Below are positions 44,895-54,711 of a stretch of 64,000 nt of DNA, piece by piece; position 1 is the first letter of the stretch, and every line of letters starts with the position of its first letter. The position numbers were made by a program, and so were the translations under genes. Origin of the DNA: Sinorhizobium fredii USDA 257 (GTDB lineage Bacteria; Pseudomonadota; Alphaproteobacteria; Rhizobiales; Rhizobiaceae); NCBI RefSeq assembly GCF_000265205.3, contig NC_018000.1, positions 4,836,001-4,900,000 of the forward strand, in the 5' to 3' direction. A model generated the notes under the pieces. It did not search any database, was not told where the DNA came from, and worked only from the letters and a program-made list of their open reading frames with translations.

Positions 44895-47084
44895 TCAAGC
44901 GGCCTTGATCTTCGCCCTTTTCGCCAGGTGCGCCACGACATTCTCGATCATCCGCATACCGGCGTCACCACCAAGCGTCATGATCGATTCCGGATGGAAC
45001 TGCACGGCCGCTACCGGCTCCTTGACGTGCTCGATGCCCATGATCGTTCCGTCCTCGCTTTCGGCGGTGATCATGAAGTCGCGCGGCAGGGTCGACGGAT
45101 CGGCGAAGATCGAATGATACCGGCCGACCGTCACGTCTTTGCCAAGACCCGAGAAGACGATTCCGGGTTCCAGCACGCGGATGCGCGACGGCTTGCCGTG
45201 CATCGGAATTGCCAGGTGGCGCAGATCGCCGCCATAAGCCTCCGCCAGCGCCTGCAGGCCGAGGCAGACGCCGAAGATCGGCAGGTTGCGCTCCCGCGCC
45301 TTCTTGATCGTCGCCTTGCAGTCGAAATCCTTCGGGCTGCCGGGGCCGGGAGAAAGCACGACGAGGTCCGGCTTGACCCGGTCGAAGATTTCCTCGGCCA
45401 CCGGCGTGCGCACCGTCGTCACCGTCGCACCCGTCTGGCGGAAATAGTTCGCCAGCGTATGGACGAAGCTGTCTTCGTGATCGACGAGCAGGATGTTGAC
45501 GCCGGCGCCGACGGGCGCAACGTCGCGCCCAACCTTGGCGCTGTTGGCGGCTTTCGCGTCGCGGATGGCTGCAATCATGGCGGAGGCCTTCAGTTCGGTT
45601 TCGGCTTCTTCTTCTTCCGGATTGGAATCATAGAGCAGCGTCGCGCCCGCCCTCACCTCGGCGATCCCCTCCTTGATGCGGATCGTGCGCAATGTCAGCC
45701 CGGTGTTCATGTCACCGTTGAAGCCGACCATGCCAATGGCGCCGCCGTACCAGGCGCGCGGGCTCTTCTCATGGCTCTCGATGAAGCGCATCGCCCAGAG
45801 CTTCGGCGCGCCCGTCACCGTCACAGCCCAGGCGTGGCTGAGGAACCCGTCGAAGGCGTCCATGTCGTCGCGCAGCCGGCCTTCGATATGGTCGACCGTG
45901 TGGATCAGCCGCGAATACATCTCGATCTGCCGGCGGCCGATCACCTTCACCGAGCCCGGCACGCAGACGCGGCTCTTGTCGTTGCGGTCGACGTCCGAGC
46001 ACATGGTGAGCTCGGACTCGTCCTTCTTCGAGTTCAGCAGCTTGAGGATCTGCTCGCTGTCGGCGATCGGATCGTCACCGCGCTTGATCGTCCCGGAGAT
46101 CGGGCAGGTCTCGATGCGGCGGCCGGAAACCCGGACGAACATCTCCGGCGAGGCGCCGACGAGATATTCCTGGTTGCCGAGATTGATGAAGAACGAATAG
46201 GGCGACGGATTGATCGCCTTCAGCCGGTTGGAAATCTCGGAGGGGCGGCTTTCGCAGCGCTCGTAGAATTTCTGTCCCGGCACCACCTCGAAGAGGTCGC
46301 CGCGCCGGAAGCTCTCCTTCGCCTTGACGACGAGCTCGGCATATTCGCCGGGGCGATGATCGCCGTGCGGCGGAATGCTGTCGACGATGCGGAACGGCTC
46401 GGGAGCGATATCCGTCGCCTTGCCCCCCGTCGAGACGCCGTCCTTGGCGAAATCATAACGATCGATCCAGGCCTTGGCAGCGTAGTGGTCGACGACGAGA
46501 ATCTCGTCCGGCAGGAAGAGGACCATGTCGCGCTGGTCGTCCGGCCGGGTGAGCTTCAGCTCGATTGCATCGAACTGGAAGGCGAGATCGTAGCCGAAGG
46601 CGCCGTAAAGGCCGAGGCTCGCATCCTCCTCCGAATGGAACAGATTTGTCACGGCGCGAAGCACCGTGAAGACCGTCGGCATCTTCGAGCGCTCTTCCTC
46701 GGTAAAGATGCGGTGCGGCTCATTGATGGTGAGTTCGAGACGGCGGGACGTCGAGGCCCCGAGGGTGATGTCGGCGACGGTTTGCAAGTGCTCGGCGATC
46801 AGCGCCAGCAGCACCTCGCCGCGCTCGTTATAGGCTTCGATCCAGAGCGAACGACCGAAGGAGGAGATGGCGAGCGGCGGGTCGACGACGGCGGTGTCCC
46901 AGCGCGTATAGCGGCCGGGATACTCGTAATTCGACGAGAAGACCGCGCCGCGACGCTCGTCGAGCCTGTCCACATAGGAGGCGATCGCGTCCGCATAGGA
47001 TGCGTCGCGACGCCTGCGCGTGACGACGATGCCGCCCTTCGTGGTGTAACTCTCCGCGCCGTCTTCCAGAATTACCGTTGCCAT
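44895..47084 (-). CDS. trpE(G): anthranilate synthase, fused TrpE-TrpG
   Basis: Converts chorismate and glutamine to anthranilate. 729 residues from ATG 47084 (GGAG 8 bases upstream). The N-terminal TrpE half has [39 protein letters not shown] and the Glu/Mg region [13 protein letters not shown] short linker joins it to a class I amidotransferase: LSPGPGSP, catalytic Cys in [17 protein letters not shown], and His-Glu in VQFHPES. The fusion is the known form in Rhizobiaceae. Regulation by attenuation is shown by the trpL leader. Confidence 0.97.
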   Translation of the reverse strand: MATVILEDGAESYTTKGGIVVTRRRRDASYADAIASYVDRLDERRGAVFSSNYEYPGRYTRWDTAVVDPPLAISSFGRSLWIEAYNERGEVLLALIAEHLQTVADITLGASTSRRLELTINEPHRIFTEEERSKMPTVFTVLRAVTNLFHSEEDASLGLYGAFGYDLAFQFDAIELKLTRPDDQRDMVLFLPDEILVVDHYAAKAWIDRYDFAKDGVSTGGKATDIAPEPFRIVDSIPPHGDHRPGEYAELVVKAKESFRRGDLFEVVPGQKFYERCESRPSEISNRLKAINPSPYSFFINLGNQEYLVGASPEMFVRVSGRRIETCPISGTIKRGDDPIADSEQILKLLNSKKDESELTMCSDVDRNDKSRVCVPGSVKVIGRRQIEMYSRLIHTVDHIEGRLRDDMDAFDGFLSHAWAVTVTGAPKLWAMRFIESHEKSPRAWYGGAIGMVGFNGDMNTGLTLRTIRIKEGIAEVRAGATLLYDSNPEEEEAETELKASAMIAAIRDAKAANSAKVGRDVAPVGAGVNILLVDHEDSFVHTLANYFRQTGATVTTVRTPVAEEIFDRVKPDLVVLSPGPGSPKDFDCKATIKKARERNLPIFGVCLGLQALAEAYGGDLRHLAIPMHGKPSRIRVLEPGIVFSGLGKDVTVGRYHSIFADPSTLPRDFMITAESEDGTIMGIEHVKEPVAAVQFHPESIMTLGGDAGMRMIENVVAHLAKRAKIKAA

Positions 47085-47132
47085 TCGCCTCGCTCCGTAA
47101 AAAAGCCCGGTCATTCCACGCGGCCCGAATAC

Positions 47133-47165
47133 GAAAAAAGCCGCCTCGAAATCTCCGGGCGGCTT
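47133..47165 (-). terminator. trp attenuator terminator
   Basis: AAGCCGCC at 47158-47165 pairs with GGCGGCTT at 47138-47145 on the transcript, followed by TTTTTTC. It lies 35 bases after the trpL stop and 48 bases before trpE(G). Confidence 0.9.
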
Positions 47166-47200
47166 CATGTCTCAATCACGCGTGACTGGTCAAGGCCGCC

Positions 47201-47245
47201 TCAGCGAGCCCACCACCAGATCGAAATGTTCTGCGTGTTTGCCAT
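47201..47245 (-). CDS. trpL: trp operon leader peptide
   Basis: 14 codons, [14 protein letters not shown], with three adjacent Trp codons before the stop. The sequence matches the leader peptide peTrpL described in S. meliloti. Upstream there is no Shine-Dalgarno and a promoter ends 8 bases before the ATG, in line with leaderless translation. Too short for normal gene calling. Confidence 0.92.
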
Positions 47246-47253
47246 GGGCGAAG

Positions 47254-47282
47254 TGTTAGCGTGCCTTTCGGCGGCACGCAAG
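47254..47282 (-). promoter_or_regulatory. candidate promoter of the trp leader
   Basis: CTTGCG, 17-base spacer and CTAACA on the minus strand, 8 bases before the trpL ATG. It fits the alphaproteobacterial CTTGAC/CTATAT pattern. Confidence 0.6.
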
Positions 47283-47369
47283 CGGGAAAAACGACACCGA
47301 ATGCTCGCCGAAAGAAGAGAGGCGGCCCTTTCGAACCGCCCCCTATGCAGTCGTCGAGGCAACGAAAGC

Positions 47370-49481
47370 TTAGAACTTCGCCTTCGCCGTGACGAGGAAC
47401 GTCCGGCCCCGGCCAGTGTCGACCGTGCTGCCGGCGATTGTGCTCGACGCCGGCGTGTAGGTCTTGTCGAAGACGTTCGTCACGCTGCCGGTCAGTTCGA
47501 GACCGTTCTCGAACTTGTAGTTCGCGAAGAGATCGACAAGGCCGTAACCGGGGACGGTGGCGGATCCGCTTGCCCCCGCGTTCTCCTCGCCGATGAAGGC
47601 GTTGGAAACGGCATAGATACGCGTGCCTACCGTCAGGCGCTGTTCCTCGAGAAAACGCGCCCCGAGGGTCGCACTTACGATGTCATCGGGAAGGAAGCTC
47701 TGTACGCCAAAGCCATTGACCTGGGACGGTAGGTCGCTCTCCGTATGCGTGTAGGCAAGGTCGCCGAACACGTAGCCGGCATTATAGGCTGCCTGCAGTT
47801 CAAAGCCCTGAACCGTGGATATTCCGGGATTGTTGACAAAGAATATTTGCATCCCGCCGTTGGCCAAAGCCGCAGTGATATAATTGTCCACCCTGTTGTG
47901 GAAATAGTTCGCCTTCAGGCGGAAGCTGTCTCCCGTAGCGATGAGGTCATCCAGATTGATGTTCGCGCCGATTTCCCAACCCTTGGATATTTCCGGCTGG
48001 AGGAACGGGTTGGGGAAGAACATTTGGAATCCACCGGGATGCGAACCGCCGACGAAGATTTCGTTGACCGTCGGAGCGCGCGAGGTCTCCGCATAGGTCA
48101 CGTAGGGCTGCAGCCATTCGGTGGCATTGACGGCGAGCGTGACACTCGGGTTGAGGCGGCCGTCCGATTCGTCGACGCTATAGGCGCCCGCGGGCACGCC
48201 AAGCGGATTGCCGGCGCTCACCGAGCCGGAGCCGTCGATGTTGAAGTGGTCGTAGCGCAGGCCGGCGGTCAGGTCGACGATGCCATAAGTGAAGGTGGTT
48301 GAATTGAAGATGCCGGTCGTCGCATTCTTGCCGCTGCCGTTGACGCCGCCGGTCGGCTGCGCCGCGCTGTTGATGACATCGTAGTCATCCTGGAAATATT
48401 CGACGCCATAATTGGAGCGCATGGCAACCTCGCCGAGGTCGATTGTCGAGGTGTTCGAAATGTCGAACCCGATGCCGGTGTCGGTAATGCGCCGTCCCTT
48501 GGCCGAACCGGCGCCGCTGACATTGCCGTCATATTTCATCTTCACGCGGTTGTAATAGGCGTTCGCGCGCAGATCGATCAGTTCGTTGTCGGGCGTGTAG
48601 GCATAGTTCGCGCTGACCGTCTGGTTCGTCACGTTCTGGAAATAGGAGTTCGCGAAGAAGTCATTGTCGTAGGACATCGCGCTGAACTTGAACGAATGGT
48701 CCTTGTCCGGCGTGATCTCGGCCTTCAGGAGGCCGGAGAGCAGATCCTCCTCGGTGAATGGAACTTCGACACCGTCGCCATTGTCGTAATTGCCCGGATC
48801 GCTCTTGCTGATACCGCCCAGTACCGAGGCGACGTCGTTGAAGCGATAGGCGCCGAGCAGCGATTCCGACCAGCCACCGCCGTTCGTGCCGTAGGTGGCG
48901 ACGGCCTGGCCGCCATAGGTCTTGCCGTCCTGGATCAGGTCCTCGATGTCATAGGTCTTGAAATTGACCGAGCCGGCCAACGCGCCGCCGCCGACGCCGG
49001 TGACGGCGCCGCGGGTCAGGTCGATCTCGGAAAGGAAGGCGGGATCGACATAGGCGAAGCCTTGGGCCTCGTGGCCGGTGAAGCGGAAATTCTGACGCAC
49101 GCCGTCGATCATCATGTTGACGCGGCCGGAGCCTTCGAAACCGCGAATGTTGACGGCAACGCCGGGGTTTTGCGGGTTGTTGGCCGTCGAGGTGCCAGGC
49201 ACGCTGCGCAAGAGATCGTCGGTCTCCTGGCCCGCCTGGAGTTCGATTTCATCCGTGCTGACGACGCTCGAAGGACCGGGCTTCGCATAGGGATCGGCTT
49301 CGCGCCCGCCCTTGACGACAATCGGCGAGAGATAGGTCTCACCCTTCTTTGCAGCTTCCTCTTCTTCGACCTCCGTCTGCTGAGATGCTGTCGCGCTTTG
49401 CGCGAAGCTGTCGGAAGCGACTGACAAGGCGATTGTCGCAGTGCATGCGAGAAGAGCCAGGCGATGATGCCGGTTGAGCAT
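47370..49481 (-). CDS. shmR: TonB-dependent haem/haemoglobin receptor (ShmR type)
   Basis: 703 residues. Signal peptide to about DSFAQS, a TonB-box-like LSPIVVKGG, plug domain (DDLLRSVPGTSTANNPQNPGVAVNIRGFEGSGRVNMMIDGVRQNFRF), then a beta barrel ending in aromatic Phe. Haem-receptor motifs are near-intact: SRAPTVNEIF for FRAP and NPFLQPE for NPNL. S. meliloti ShmR takes up haemin and is located beside trpE(G) as here. Iron control is supported by the operator upstream. Confidence 0.9.
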   Translation of the reverse strand: MLNRHHRLALLACTATIALSVASDSFAQSATASQQTEVEEEEAAKKGETYLSPIVVKGGREADPYAKPGPSSVVSTDEIELQAGQETDDLLRSVPGTSTANNPQNPGVAVNIRGFEGSGRVNMMIDGVRQNFRFTGHEAQGFAYVDPAFLSEIDLTRGAVTGVGGGALAGSVNFKTYDIEDLIQDGKTYGGQAVATYGTNGGGWSESLLGAYRFNDVASVLGGISKSDPGNYDNGDGVEVPFTEEDLLSGLLKAEITPDKDHSFKFSAMSYDNDFFANSYFQNVTNQTVSANYAYTPDNELIDLRANAYYNRVKMKYDGNVSGAGSAKGRRITDTGIGFDISNTSTIDLGEVAMRSNYGVEYFQDDYDVINSAAQPTGGVNGSGKNATTGIFNSTTFTYGIVDLTAGLRYDHFNIDGSGSVSAGNPLGVPAGAYSVDESDGRLNPSVTLAVNATEWLQPYVTYAETSRAPTVNEIFVGGSHPGGFQMFFPNPFLQPEISKGWEIGANINLDDLIATGDSFRLKANYFHNRVDNYITAALANGGMQIFFVNNPGISTVQGFELQAAYNAGYVFGDLAYTHTESDLPSQVNGFGVQSFLPDDIVSATLGARFLEEQRLTVGTRIYAVSNAFIGEENAGASGSATVPGYGLVDLFANYKFENGLELTGSVTNVFDKTYTPASSTIAGSTVDTGRGRTFLVTAKAKF

Positions 49482-49593
49482 GGACCAGTCCTTTGAAATT
49501 GTTGGCCGGGCTTGCTGTTGAGCGGCAACTCAAGGGCTGGCTGGGCAGGCGTCGGAATCGGGCGAGACGGACACGTCATCGCCTTGTTTAGGC

Positions 49594-49622
49594 CACATAA
49601 AAAACATGAGTAAAAAAGTCAA
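49594..49622 (-). promoter_or_regulatory. shmR promoter with overlapping RirA-type iron-responsive operator
   Basis: TTGACT (49617-49622), 17-base spacer and TATGTG (49594-49599). A TGA-N9-TCA element (49607-49621) covers the -35 and spacer, so a bound repressor would block polymerase. The form matches the iron-responsive operator bound by RirA in Rhizobium. Confidence 0.7.
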
Positions 49623-49747
49623 TATAAATTTAGGGGCACCCGCGAGCACACTCTGTGCCGCGACCCAAGCTTCTCCTCAGTTTCAGCATAATTTGAAACA
49701 GGATTGCCTCTCGTGCGTTTCGCCACAACGGAAACGGGAAGACCTGC

Positions 49748-50572
49748 ATGCGCGCTGTCGGAATGATTCTGGTGTCTGCCTTGGCGCTTTCCGGGGCGAC
49801 GCTTCCAAAAAAAGGGCCGCTGCCCGTGGCGAGGCCCGCAAGTCAGGGCGAACAGCCGACGCCCACGCCGAAACCCGCACCGCAGAGTGGAGGTCAAGCG
49901 ACCGACAAAGAAAAATCGGACGCCCAGCCCCGGCAAGCCTTACCGCCGGGCTGGAAAGACGATGCTCTCCGTCCCGGTGCGGCGGAAGCGATCCTTGAGA
50001 TCGAAAAAGAGGACCCGAAAGCCTACGCCTCCTGCCTCGCCGCACTGAAGGACATTGGCAGCACCTTTGCGGAAACCGCCCGCGTCGATGACGGCAAGGG
50101 CTGCGGGATCGACAAGCCGATCGGGGTAAGTGCGGTATTGCCGGGCGTCACCCTCAAGCCGGAAGGCGTGATGCGCTGCGAAACGGCCCTGGCGCTCGCC
50201 CGCTGGGTAAAGGAGACCGCGACCCCGGCGGCAAAGGCCTCCTTCGGGCCCGACGTCCGCATCTCAGCCCTAAATCAGGCTTCGACCTATGTCTGTCGGC
50301 TACGGAACAATGCGAGCACCGGCAAGATTTCCGAACACGCGCGCGGCAACGCGGTGGACGTCGCCTCCTTCAGCCTCGCCGACGGCAAGACCATCGAGAT
50401 CCAGCCGCGCGACGACGACGGCACCCTGACCGGCGCCTTCCAGCGCGCTGTGACGGCGTCCGCCTGTCTTTACTTCAGGACCGTGCTCGATCCGGGCAGC
50501 GATGCGGCGCATGAAGACCACCTGCATCTCGATGTCATCGAACGAAAGAACGGTTATCGCTACTGCCGCTAA
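49748..50572 (+). CDS. extensin-like C-terminal domain protein (secreted)
   Basis: 274 residues. Signal peptide region MRAVGMILVSALALSGATLP, then a Pro/Gln-rich linker, then the extensin C domain with MRCETALALARWVKE, SEHARGNAVDVASFSLADG and the H-x-H site EDHLHLDV. The SEHARGNAVD/HxH pairing resembles metal sites of D-Ala-D-Ala peptidases (VanY/MepA class), suggesting a wall-related hydrolase, though this is not established for the family. Divergent from shmR. Confidence 0.88.
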   Translation: MRAVGMILVSALALSGATLPKKGPLPVARPASQGEQPTPTPKPAPQSGGQATDKEKSDAQPRQALPPGWKDDALRPGAAEAILEIEKEDPKAYASCLAALKDIGSTFAETARVDDGKGCGIDKPIGVSAVLPGVTLKPEGVMRCETALALARWVKETATPAAKASFGPDVRISALNQASTYVCRLRNNASTGKISEHARGNAVDVASFSLADGKTIEIQPRDDDGTLTGAFQRAVTASACLYFRTVLDPGSDAAHEDHLHLDVIERKNGYRYCR

Positions 50573-50577
50573 CCGCT

Positions 50578-51038
50578 TTAGCCGTCCTGCGCCGTCTCAT
50601 ATCCAAGCGCGACGAATTCGCCGGAGAAAAGACCGGCGACCTCACCCTCGGCCATGAGTTCCGCCGTCACTGTCAGACGCGCCCTGCCCCGCCGTTCGAG
50701 CAAACGCATGAAGCCTGGCCATTGATCAGCATCTTCGAGACTCGAACGGGCCGAGAAGGAACCGACCATCGGTCTCAGATAATCCATGCGGTTACTTTGG
50801 ATCACCAGTCGGCTCGCGGCGCCGCTCGAGCGAAGCCGGACATGCAACAGCGACCAGGCGGCGAGAATCGAAAGTGCCGAAGCGCTCCCCCGAAAACCGT
50901 TTCGCGATGATTGATGTTCGGCGCCAGTGGTGCCTGAAGGAGGACATGTTCCCACTCCACCGACGCCACCTCCACCTGCATGGCAGCGGACAGAGGGATA
51001 TGCGCATGAAGGTAGGCCTGCAATTCAGAAGACATCAT
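50578..51038 (-). pseudogene. YiiD-type acyl thioesterase, apparently frameshifted
   Basis: Hot-dog thioesterase of the YiiD C-terminal type, split over two frames. From ATG 51038 (or 51035) the first frame reads MSSELQAYLHAHIPLSAAMQVEV ... PNINHRETVFGG. The other frame continues SASALSILAAWSLLHVRL to the stop at 50578. Adding one C to the C5 run at 50887-50891 joins them (FGGSASALS, the family's usual sequence), giving 153 residues. Family function: thioester hydrolysis of unknown acyl-CoA. Confidence 0.78.
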
Positions 51039-51199
51039 TGTGATTCCAAGGTAGTGCGCCGGGGGCCAATCAAGCAAGCTCAGCACGAATTCTCTTTCGG
51101 ATCGGCAAAGATGTCCGCTGACGATTGAACCTATCGCCAATCGATACGATCTATCAGCGGCACTGTCCGCAATCACCGCCTTAAGCGAGGAACAATTCC

Positions 51200-51709
51200 A
51201 TGCCTTTGACAATGTATACGCTCTCCATCCCCGTCTTCGCGCGCGGCTTTTCCGCGCTCGGCGGGCTCCTCGACAAGGCCGAGGCTTTTGCCGTGGAATC
51301 GGGCACGCCGCTCGACGACTTCTTCAATGCGCGGCTCGCGCCGGACATGCTGCCGCTGTCAGGCCAGATCCAGCGGGCGAGCGACACCAGCAAGAACGCG
51401 ATCGCCCGGCTGACGACGCTCGAAGTGCCGCGTTTTCCCGATGACGAGCAGAACTTCGCCGATCTGCGCAAGCGGATCGCCAAGACGGTGGCATTCTTCG
51501 ACACGGTCACCCCGGAACACCTCGAGGGCAGTGAGAAGCGCGAAGTAACCCTCAGCTTCCCGAATCTGAAGGTGACCTTCAGCGGCGACGACTACCTCTT
51601 GAAGTTCGTGTTGCCGAATTTCTATTTCCATCTGACCACCGCCTACGACATCCTGCGCCACAGGGGCGTGCCAATTGGCAAGACGGACTATATCGTCGGG
51701 CTCGATTGA
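51200..51709 (+). CDS. DUF1993 domain-containing protein
   Basis: 169 residues, a DinB-like four-helix pattern (TMYTLSIPVFARGFSALGGLLDKAEAFA ... YLLKFVLPNFYFHLTTAYDILRHRGVPIGKTDYIVG). The conserved HxxxxYDILRHxG end is present. No known function; possibly metal-binding by analogy to DinB. Convergent with fhs. Confidence 0.87.
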   Translation: MPLTMYTLSIPVFARGFSALGGLLDKAEAFAVESGTPLDDFFNARLAPDMLPLSGQIQRASDTSKNAIARLTTLEVPRFPDDEQNFADLRKRIAKTVAFFDTVTPEHLEGSEKREVTLSFPNLKVTFSGDDYLLKFVLPNFYFHLTTAYDILRHRGVPIGKTDYIVGLD

Positions 51710-51725
51710 CGACGGTGCGGTTGCT

Positions 51726-53405
51726 TCAGAACAAGCCCTCTATATAGCCCGCTTCGTTGAGGCGAATCTTCTCCGAGGAGGGTACCTTCGGCAGGCCCGG
51801 CATCGTCATGATCTCGCCCGTGATGACGACGACGAAGCCGGCGCCGGCCGCAAGGCGGACTTCGCGGATCGGCACCGCGTGGCCGCTCGGAGCGCCGCGC
51901 AGATTGGGGTCGGTGGAGAAGGAATATTGCGTCTTCGCCATGCAGATCGGCAGGTGCCTGTAACCCTGGTCTTCCCAGGTCCTGAGCTGATCGCGCACCA
52001 CCTTGTCGGCAATGACCTCACTGGCGTGATAGATGTCCTTGGCGATCGCCTCGATCTTGTGGAAAAGCGGCATGTCGTCCGGATAAAGCGGCGAGAACTG
52101 TGAGTGTCCGGCATTGGCGAGATCGACGACCTTGTGCGCAAGTTCCTCGATGCCGGCCGACCCCTCGGCCCAGTGCCGGCAGAGGACGGCCTCGGAACCA
52201 AGCGTTCGGACATAGTCCTTGATCGCCTCCACCTCGGCCTCCGTATCGGACGTGAAGTGATTGATCGCGACAAGCACCGGCACGCCGAATTTCTTGACGT
52301 TCTGCACATGGCGCCCGAGATTCGCGCATCCCTTCCGAAGCGCCTCGAGGTTTTCTTTGCCGAGGTCATCCTTCTTCACGCCGCCATTCATCTTGATTGC
52401 CCGGACGGTAGCAACGACGACGGCGGCATCCGGCTTCAGGCCGGCCTTGCGGCACTTGATATCGAAGAATTTTTCGGCGCCGAGATCCGCGCCGAAACCG
52501 GCTTCGGTGACGACGTAATCGGCAAGCTTCAGCGCCGTCGTCGTCGCCACGACCGAATTGCAGCCATGCGCGATATTGGCGAAGGGCCCGCCATGAACGA
52601 AGGCCGGGTTGTTCTCGAGCGTCTGCACGAGATTCGGCTGCATCGCGTCCCTGAGCAGGACAGCCATCGCCCCGTCCGCCCTGATGTCCCGCGCGTAGAC
52701 CGGGCTCTTGTCGCGCCGATAGCCGATGATGATATCGCCGAGACGCTTTTCCAGGTCCTTGATATCGGCGGCAAGGCACAGGATCGCCATGACCTCCGAT
52801 GCGACGGTGATGTCGAACCCCGTCTCGCGCGGATACCCGTTCGCGACGCCGCCGAGCGACCCGATGATCTGGCGCAGTGCCCGGTCGTTCATGTCCATCA
52901 CCCGCCGCCAGGCGATGCGGCGGATATCGATTGCCTGTTCGTTGCCCCAATAAATGTGATTGTCGATCAGGGCGGCGAGCAGGTTATGCGCCGAGGTGAT
53001 GGCGTGGAAGTCACCGGTGAAATGAAGGTTGATGTCCTCCATCGGCACCACCTGGGCGTACCCGCCGCCGGCAGCACCCCCTTTGATGCCGAAGCAGGGG
53101 CCGAGCGAGGCTTCGCGGATGCAGACGATCGTCTTCTTGCCGATGCGATTGAGGCCGTCGCCGAGGCCCACCGTCGTCGTTGTCTTGCCCTCTCCGGCCG
53201 GCGTCGGGTTGATCGCCGTCACCAGGATCAGCCGGCCGTTTCTCTTCTCCTTCTGCGCCGCTATGAATTCGGCGCTCACCTTCGCCTTGTCATGGCCGTA
53301 AGGAAGCAGATGTTCCGGCGGAATGCCGAGCTTCGCGCCGATCTCCAGGATCGGTTTCTTCCGCGCTGCGCGCGCGATCTCGATATCGGACTTGACCTCC
53401 GGCAT
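51726..53405 (-). CDS. fhs: formate-tetrahydrofolate ligase
   Basis: Makes 10-formyl-THF from formate, ATP and THF. 559 residues from ATG 53405 with GAAGGGGGAGCAGC upstream. P-loop [18 protein letters not shown], the family segments [35 protein letters not shown] and [31 protein letters not shown]. Full length. Links C1 metabolism with choline breakdown only loosely. Confidence 0.97.
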   Translation of the reverse strand: MPEVKSDIEIARAARKKPILEIGAKLGIPPEHLLPYGHDKAKVSAEFIAAQKEKRNGRLILVTAINPTPAGEGKTTTTVGLGDGLNRIGKKTIVCIREASLGPCFGIKGGAAGGGYAQVVPMEDINLHFTGDFHAITSAHNLLAALIDNHIYWGNEQAIDIRRIAWRRVMDMNDRALRQIIGSLGGVANGYPRETGFDITVASEVMAILCLAADIKDLEKRLGDIIIGYRRDKSPVYARDIRADGAMAVLLRDAMQPNLVQTLENNPAFVHGGPFANIAHGCNSVVATTTALKLADYVVTEAGFGADLGAEKFFDIKCRKAGLKPDAAVVVATVRAIKMNGGVKKDDLGKENLEALRKGCANLGRHVQNVKKFGVPVLVAINHFTSDTEAEVEAIKDYVRTLGSEAVLCRHWAEGSAGIEELAHKVVDLANAGHSQFSPLYPDDMPLFHKIEAIAKDIYHASEVIADKVVRDQLRTWEDQGYRHLPICMAKTQYSFSTDPNLRGAPSGHAVPIREVRLAAGAGFVVVITGEIMTMPGLPKVPSSEKIRLNEAGYIEGLF

Positions 53406-53490
53406 GCTGCTCCCCCTTCAAGCCCGCGCCTCGCCTCCTCCGCGAAATGCGCCGCTCTGTTTCTTTTTGCTTACGCTGACACGGCCGCCG

Positions 53491-54708
53491 TCAACGGGCA
53501 AGGATATCGCGCATCTCCACGAGGTTGGACCGCACGCGAAGAATATAGAAACCCATCGTCGCCAGATGCGTCGGCATGATCCAGCCGTCCTCGCGGCCGT
53601 TCGAGATGATGAGCGGCTGGATACCCAGCGCCGAGCGAAGCTGCTTCATCGTTTCCGTGTAGATCGGCGTCAGCCCGCGCTGCGCGACGACGTTCTGGAA
53701 ATCCGCCCCGGCCGCCGAGAGGATGCCGTAATAGCCGTAGAGCTGGCCGAAGGCGAACCAGAAGCGGTCGTCGGCGCGGGTATCGAACCAGCCGCCATTG
53801 TGGAATTCCGAGCGCTCGCGAATGATCGCCGACGTGTTGCCGAGGTCATTGGCGATGCGGTCGAGGAACTCCACCATGTTATCGGACCGGCCGTCGAAGA
53901 TCGCCTCGCACTTGCCGAGCGAAACATTGAATTTCCTGAGATCGCGCATGGCGGCGCGATAGAAGCTCGGGGTCGGGGTCTTCGGGCCGAAAGGATTGAT
54001 GCCGAAATACCAGGTTTCCTCGTCGAACTGGATATTGCCGCGGGCGCTCTGCAGGTCGTTGTTGACGCCGGACGTGCCGCGCACGCGTCCGAGTGAGTCG
54101 ACCAACTCAACGGTGGTGCGCCGGATTGCCTGGTTGATGCCGCGCTGGAACGACGCCTTGTTGTCGAGCCAGGGCGTGTCGTCCCAGTCGAGCCCGAACA
54201 ACCCGAGCTTGTAGGCGATCATCGAGGAGATCCAGGCATTCTGATTGACGTTGAGGTCGATGAGATCGGCCGCCACGTCGACCACCGCCGAGGTCTGGCA
54301 GACGGTACCGGCCGGCAGTTGCGCCATGTCGAGCGCTTCGGTCGTCGATGCGTCCGAGGGGACGACGGCAGCCTGGCTCGTGGTCGGCGCGCTGCCGGAT
54401 TGTCCCGTCGTGGCGCCGGGGCCGCTGATCGGCGAACCGGCCGGCACCTTGCGCTGGGAAAGCTTGTAACGGTCGACATAATCCGGATCGAAATTGGTCC
54501 AGGCCTGCGTTTGCCAGATGAAATAGCCGTAGAAGAAGATCAGGCCGAGCAGCACCAGACCGATCGGGCCCTTGATGATCCAGCTCCTTCCTCGATACCA
54601 GTTGGCGAGCGCCACGAATGGCCAGAGGAGCCAGGAAACCGCCAGGCCAATGCCGCGGCCGATCGCCGTGAACACACGCTGAAAAAACACAACGATCGGA
54701 TCGAGCAT
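53491..54708 (-). CDS. DUF2333 family membrane-anchored protein
   Basis: 405 residues from ATG 54708. Two hydrophobic segments at the N-terminus (IGLAVSWLLWPFVALANW and GPIGLVLLGLIFFYGYFIW) with a large domain outside that reads AQLPAGTVCQTSAVVDVAADLIDLNVNQNAWISS ... KCEAIFDGRSDNMVEFLDRIANDLGNTSAIIRE. Last gene of a five-gene operon; its Shine-Dalgarno overlaps the preceding stop, so translation is coupled. Function unknown. It is the only clear membrane anchor besides the hydrophobic stretch in the ATPase. Confidence 0.87.
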   Translation of the reverse strand: MLDPIVVFFQRVFTAIGRGIGLAVSWLLWPFVALANWYRGRSWIIKGPIGLVLLGLIFFYGYFIWQTQAWTNFDPDYVDRYKLSQRKVPAGSPISGPGATTGQSGSAPTTSQAAVVPSDASTTEALDMAQLPAGTVCQTSAVVDVAADLIDLNVNQNAWISSMIAYKLGLFGLDWDDTPWLDNKASFQRGINQAIRRTTVELVDSLGRVRGTSGVNNDLQSARGNIQFDEETWYFGINPFGPKTPTPSFYRAAMRDLRKFNVSLGKCEAIFDGRSDNMVEFLDRIANDLGNTSAIIRERSEFHNGGWFDTRADDRFWFAFGQLYGYYGILSAAGADFQNVVAQRGLTPIYTETMKQLRSALGIQPLIISNGREDGWIMPTHLATMGFYILRVRSNLVEMRDILAR

Positions 54709-54711
54709 GTC

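Larger units (their letters stand above)
47133..47245 (-). ncRNA. attenuated trp leader transcript (rnTrpL type)
   Basis: From the trpL ATG to the terminator is about 113 nt. In S. meliloti this leader RNA starts at the ATG itself and acts in trans as a small RNA. The promoter spacing here fits the same start. Confidence 0.75.

Noticed and set aside
44727..47732. 1001-codon plus-strand open frame across trpE(G)
   Set aside because: It is antisense to trpE(G), trpL and the end of shmR, has no family-like segments, and arises from the GC-rich codon pattern of the real genes.
52104..53579. 491-codon plus-strand frame opposite fhs
   Set aside because: Shadow of fhs, which is a full-length, well-conserved enzyme.
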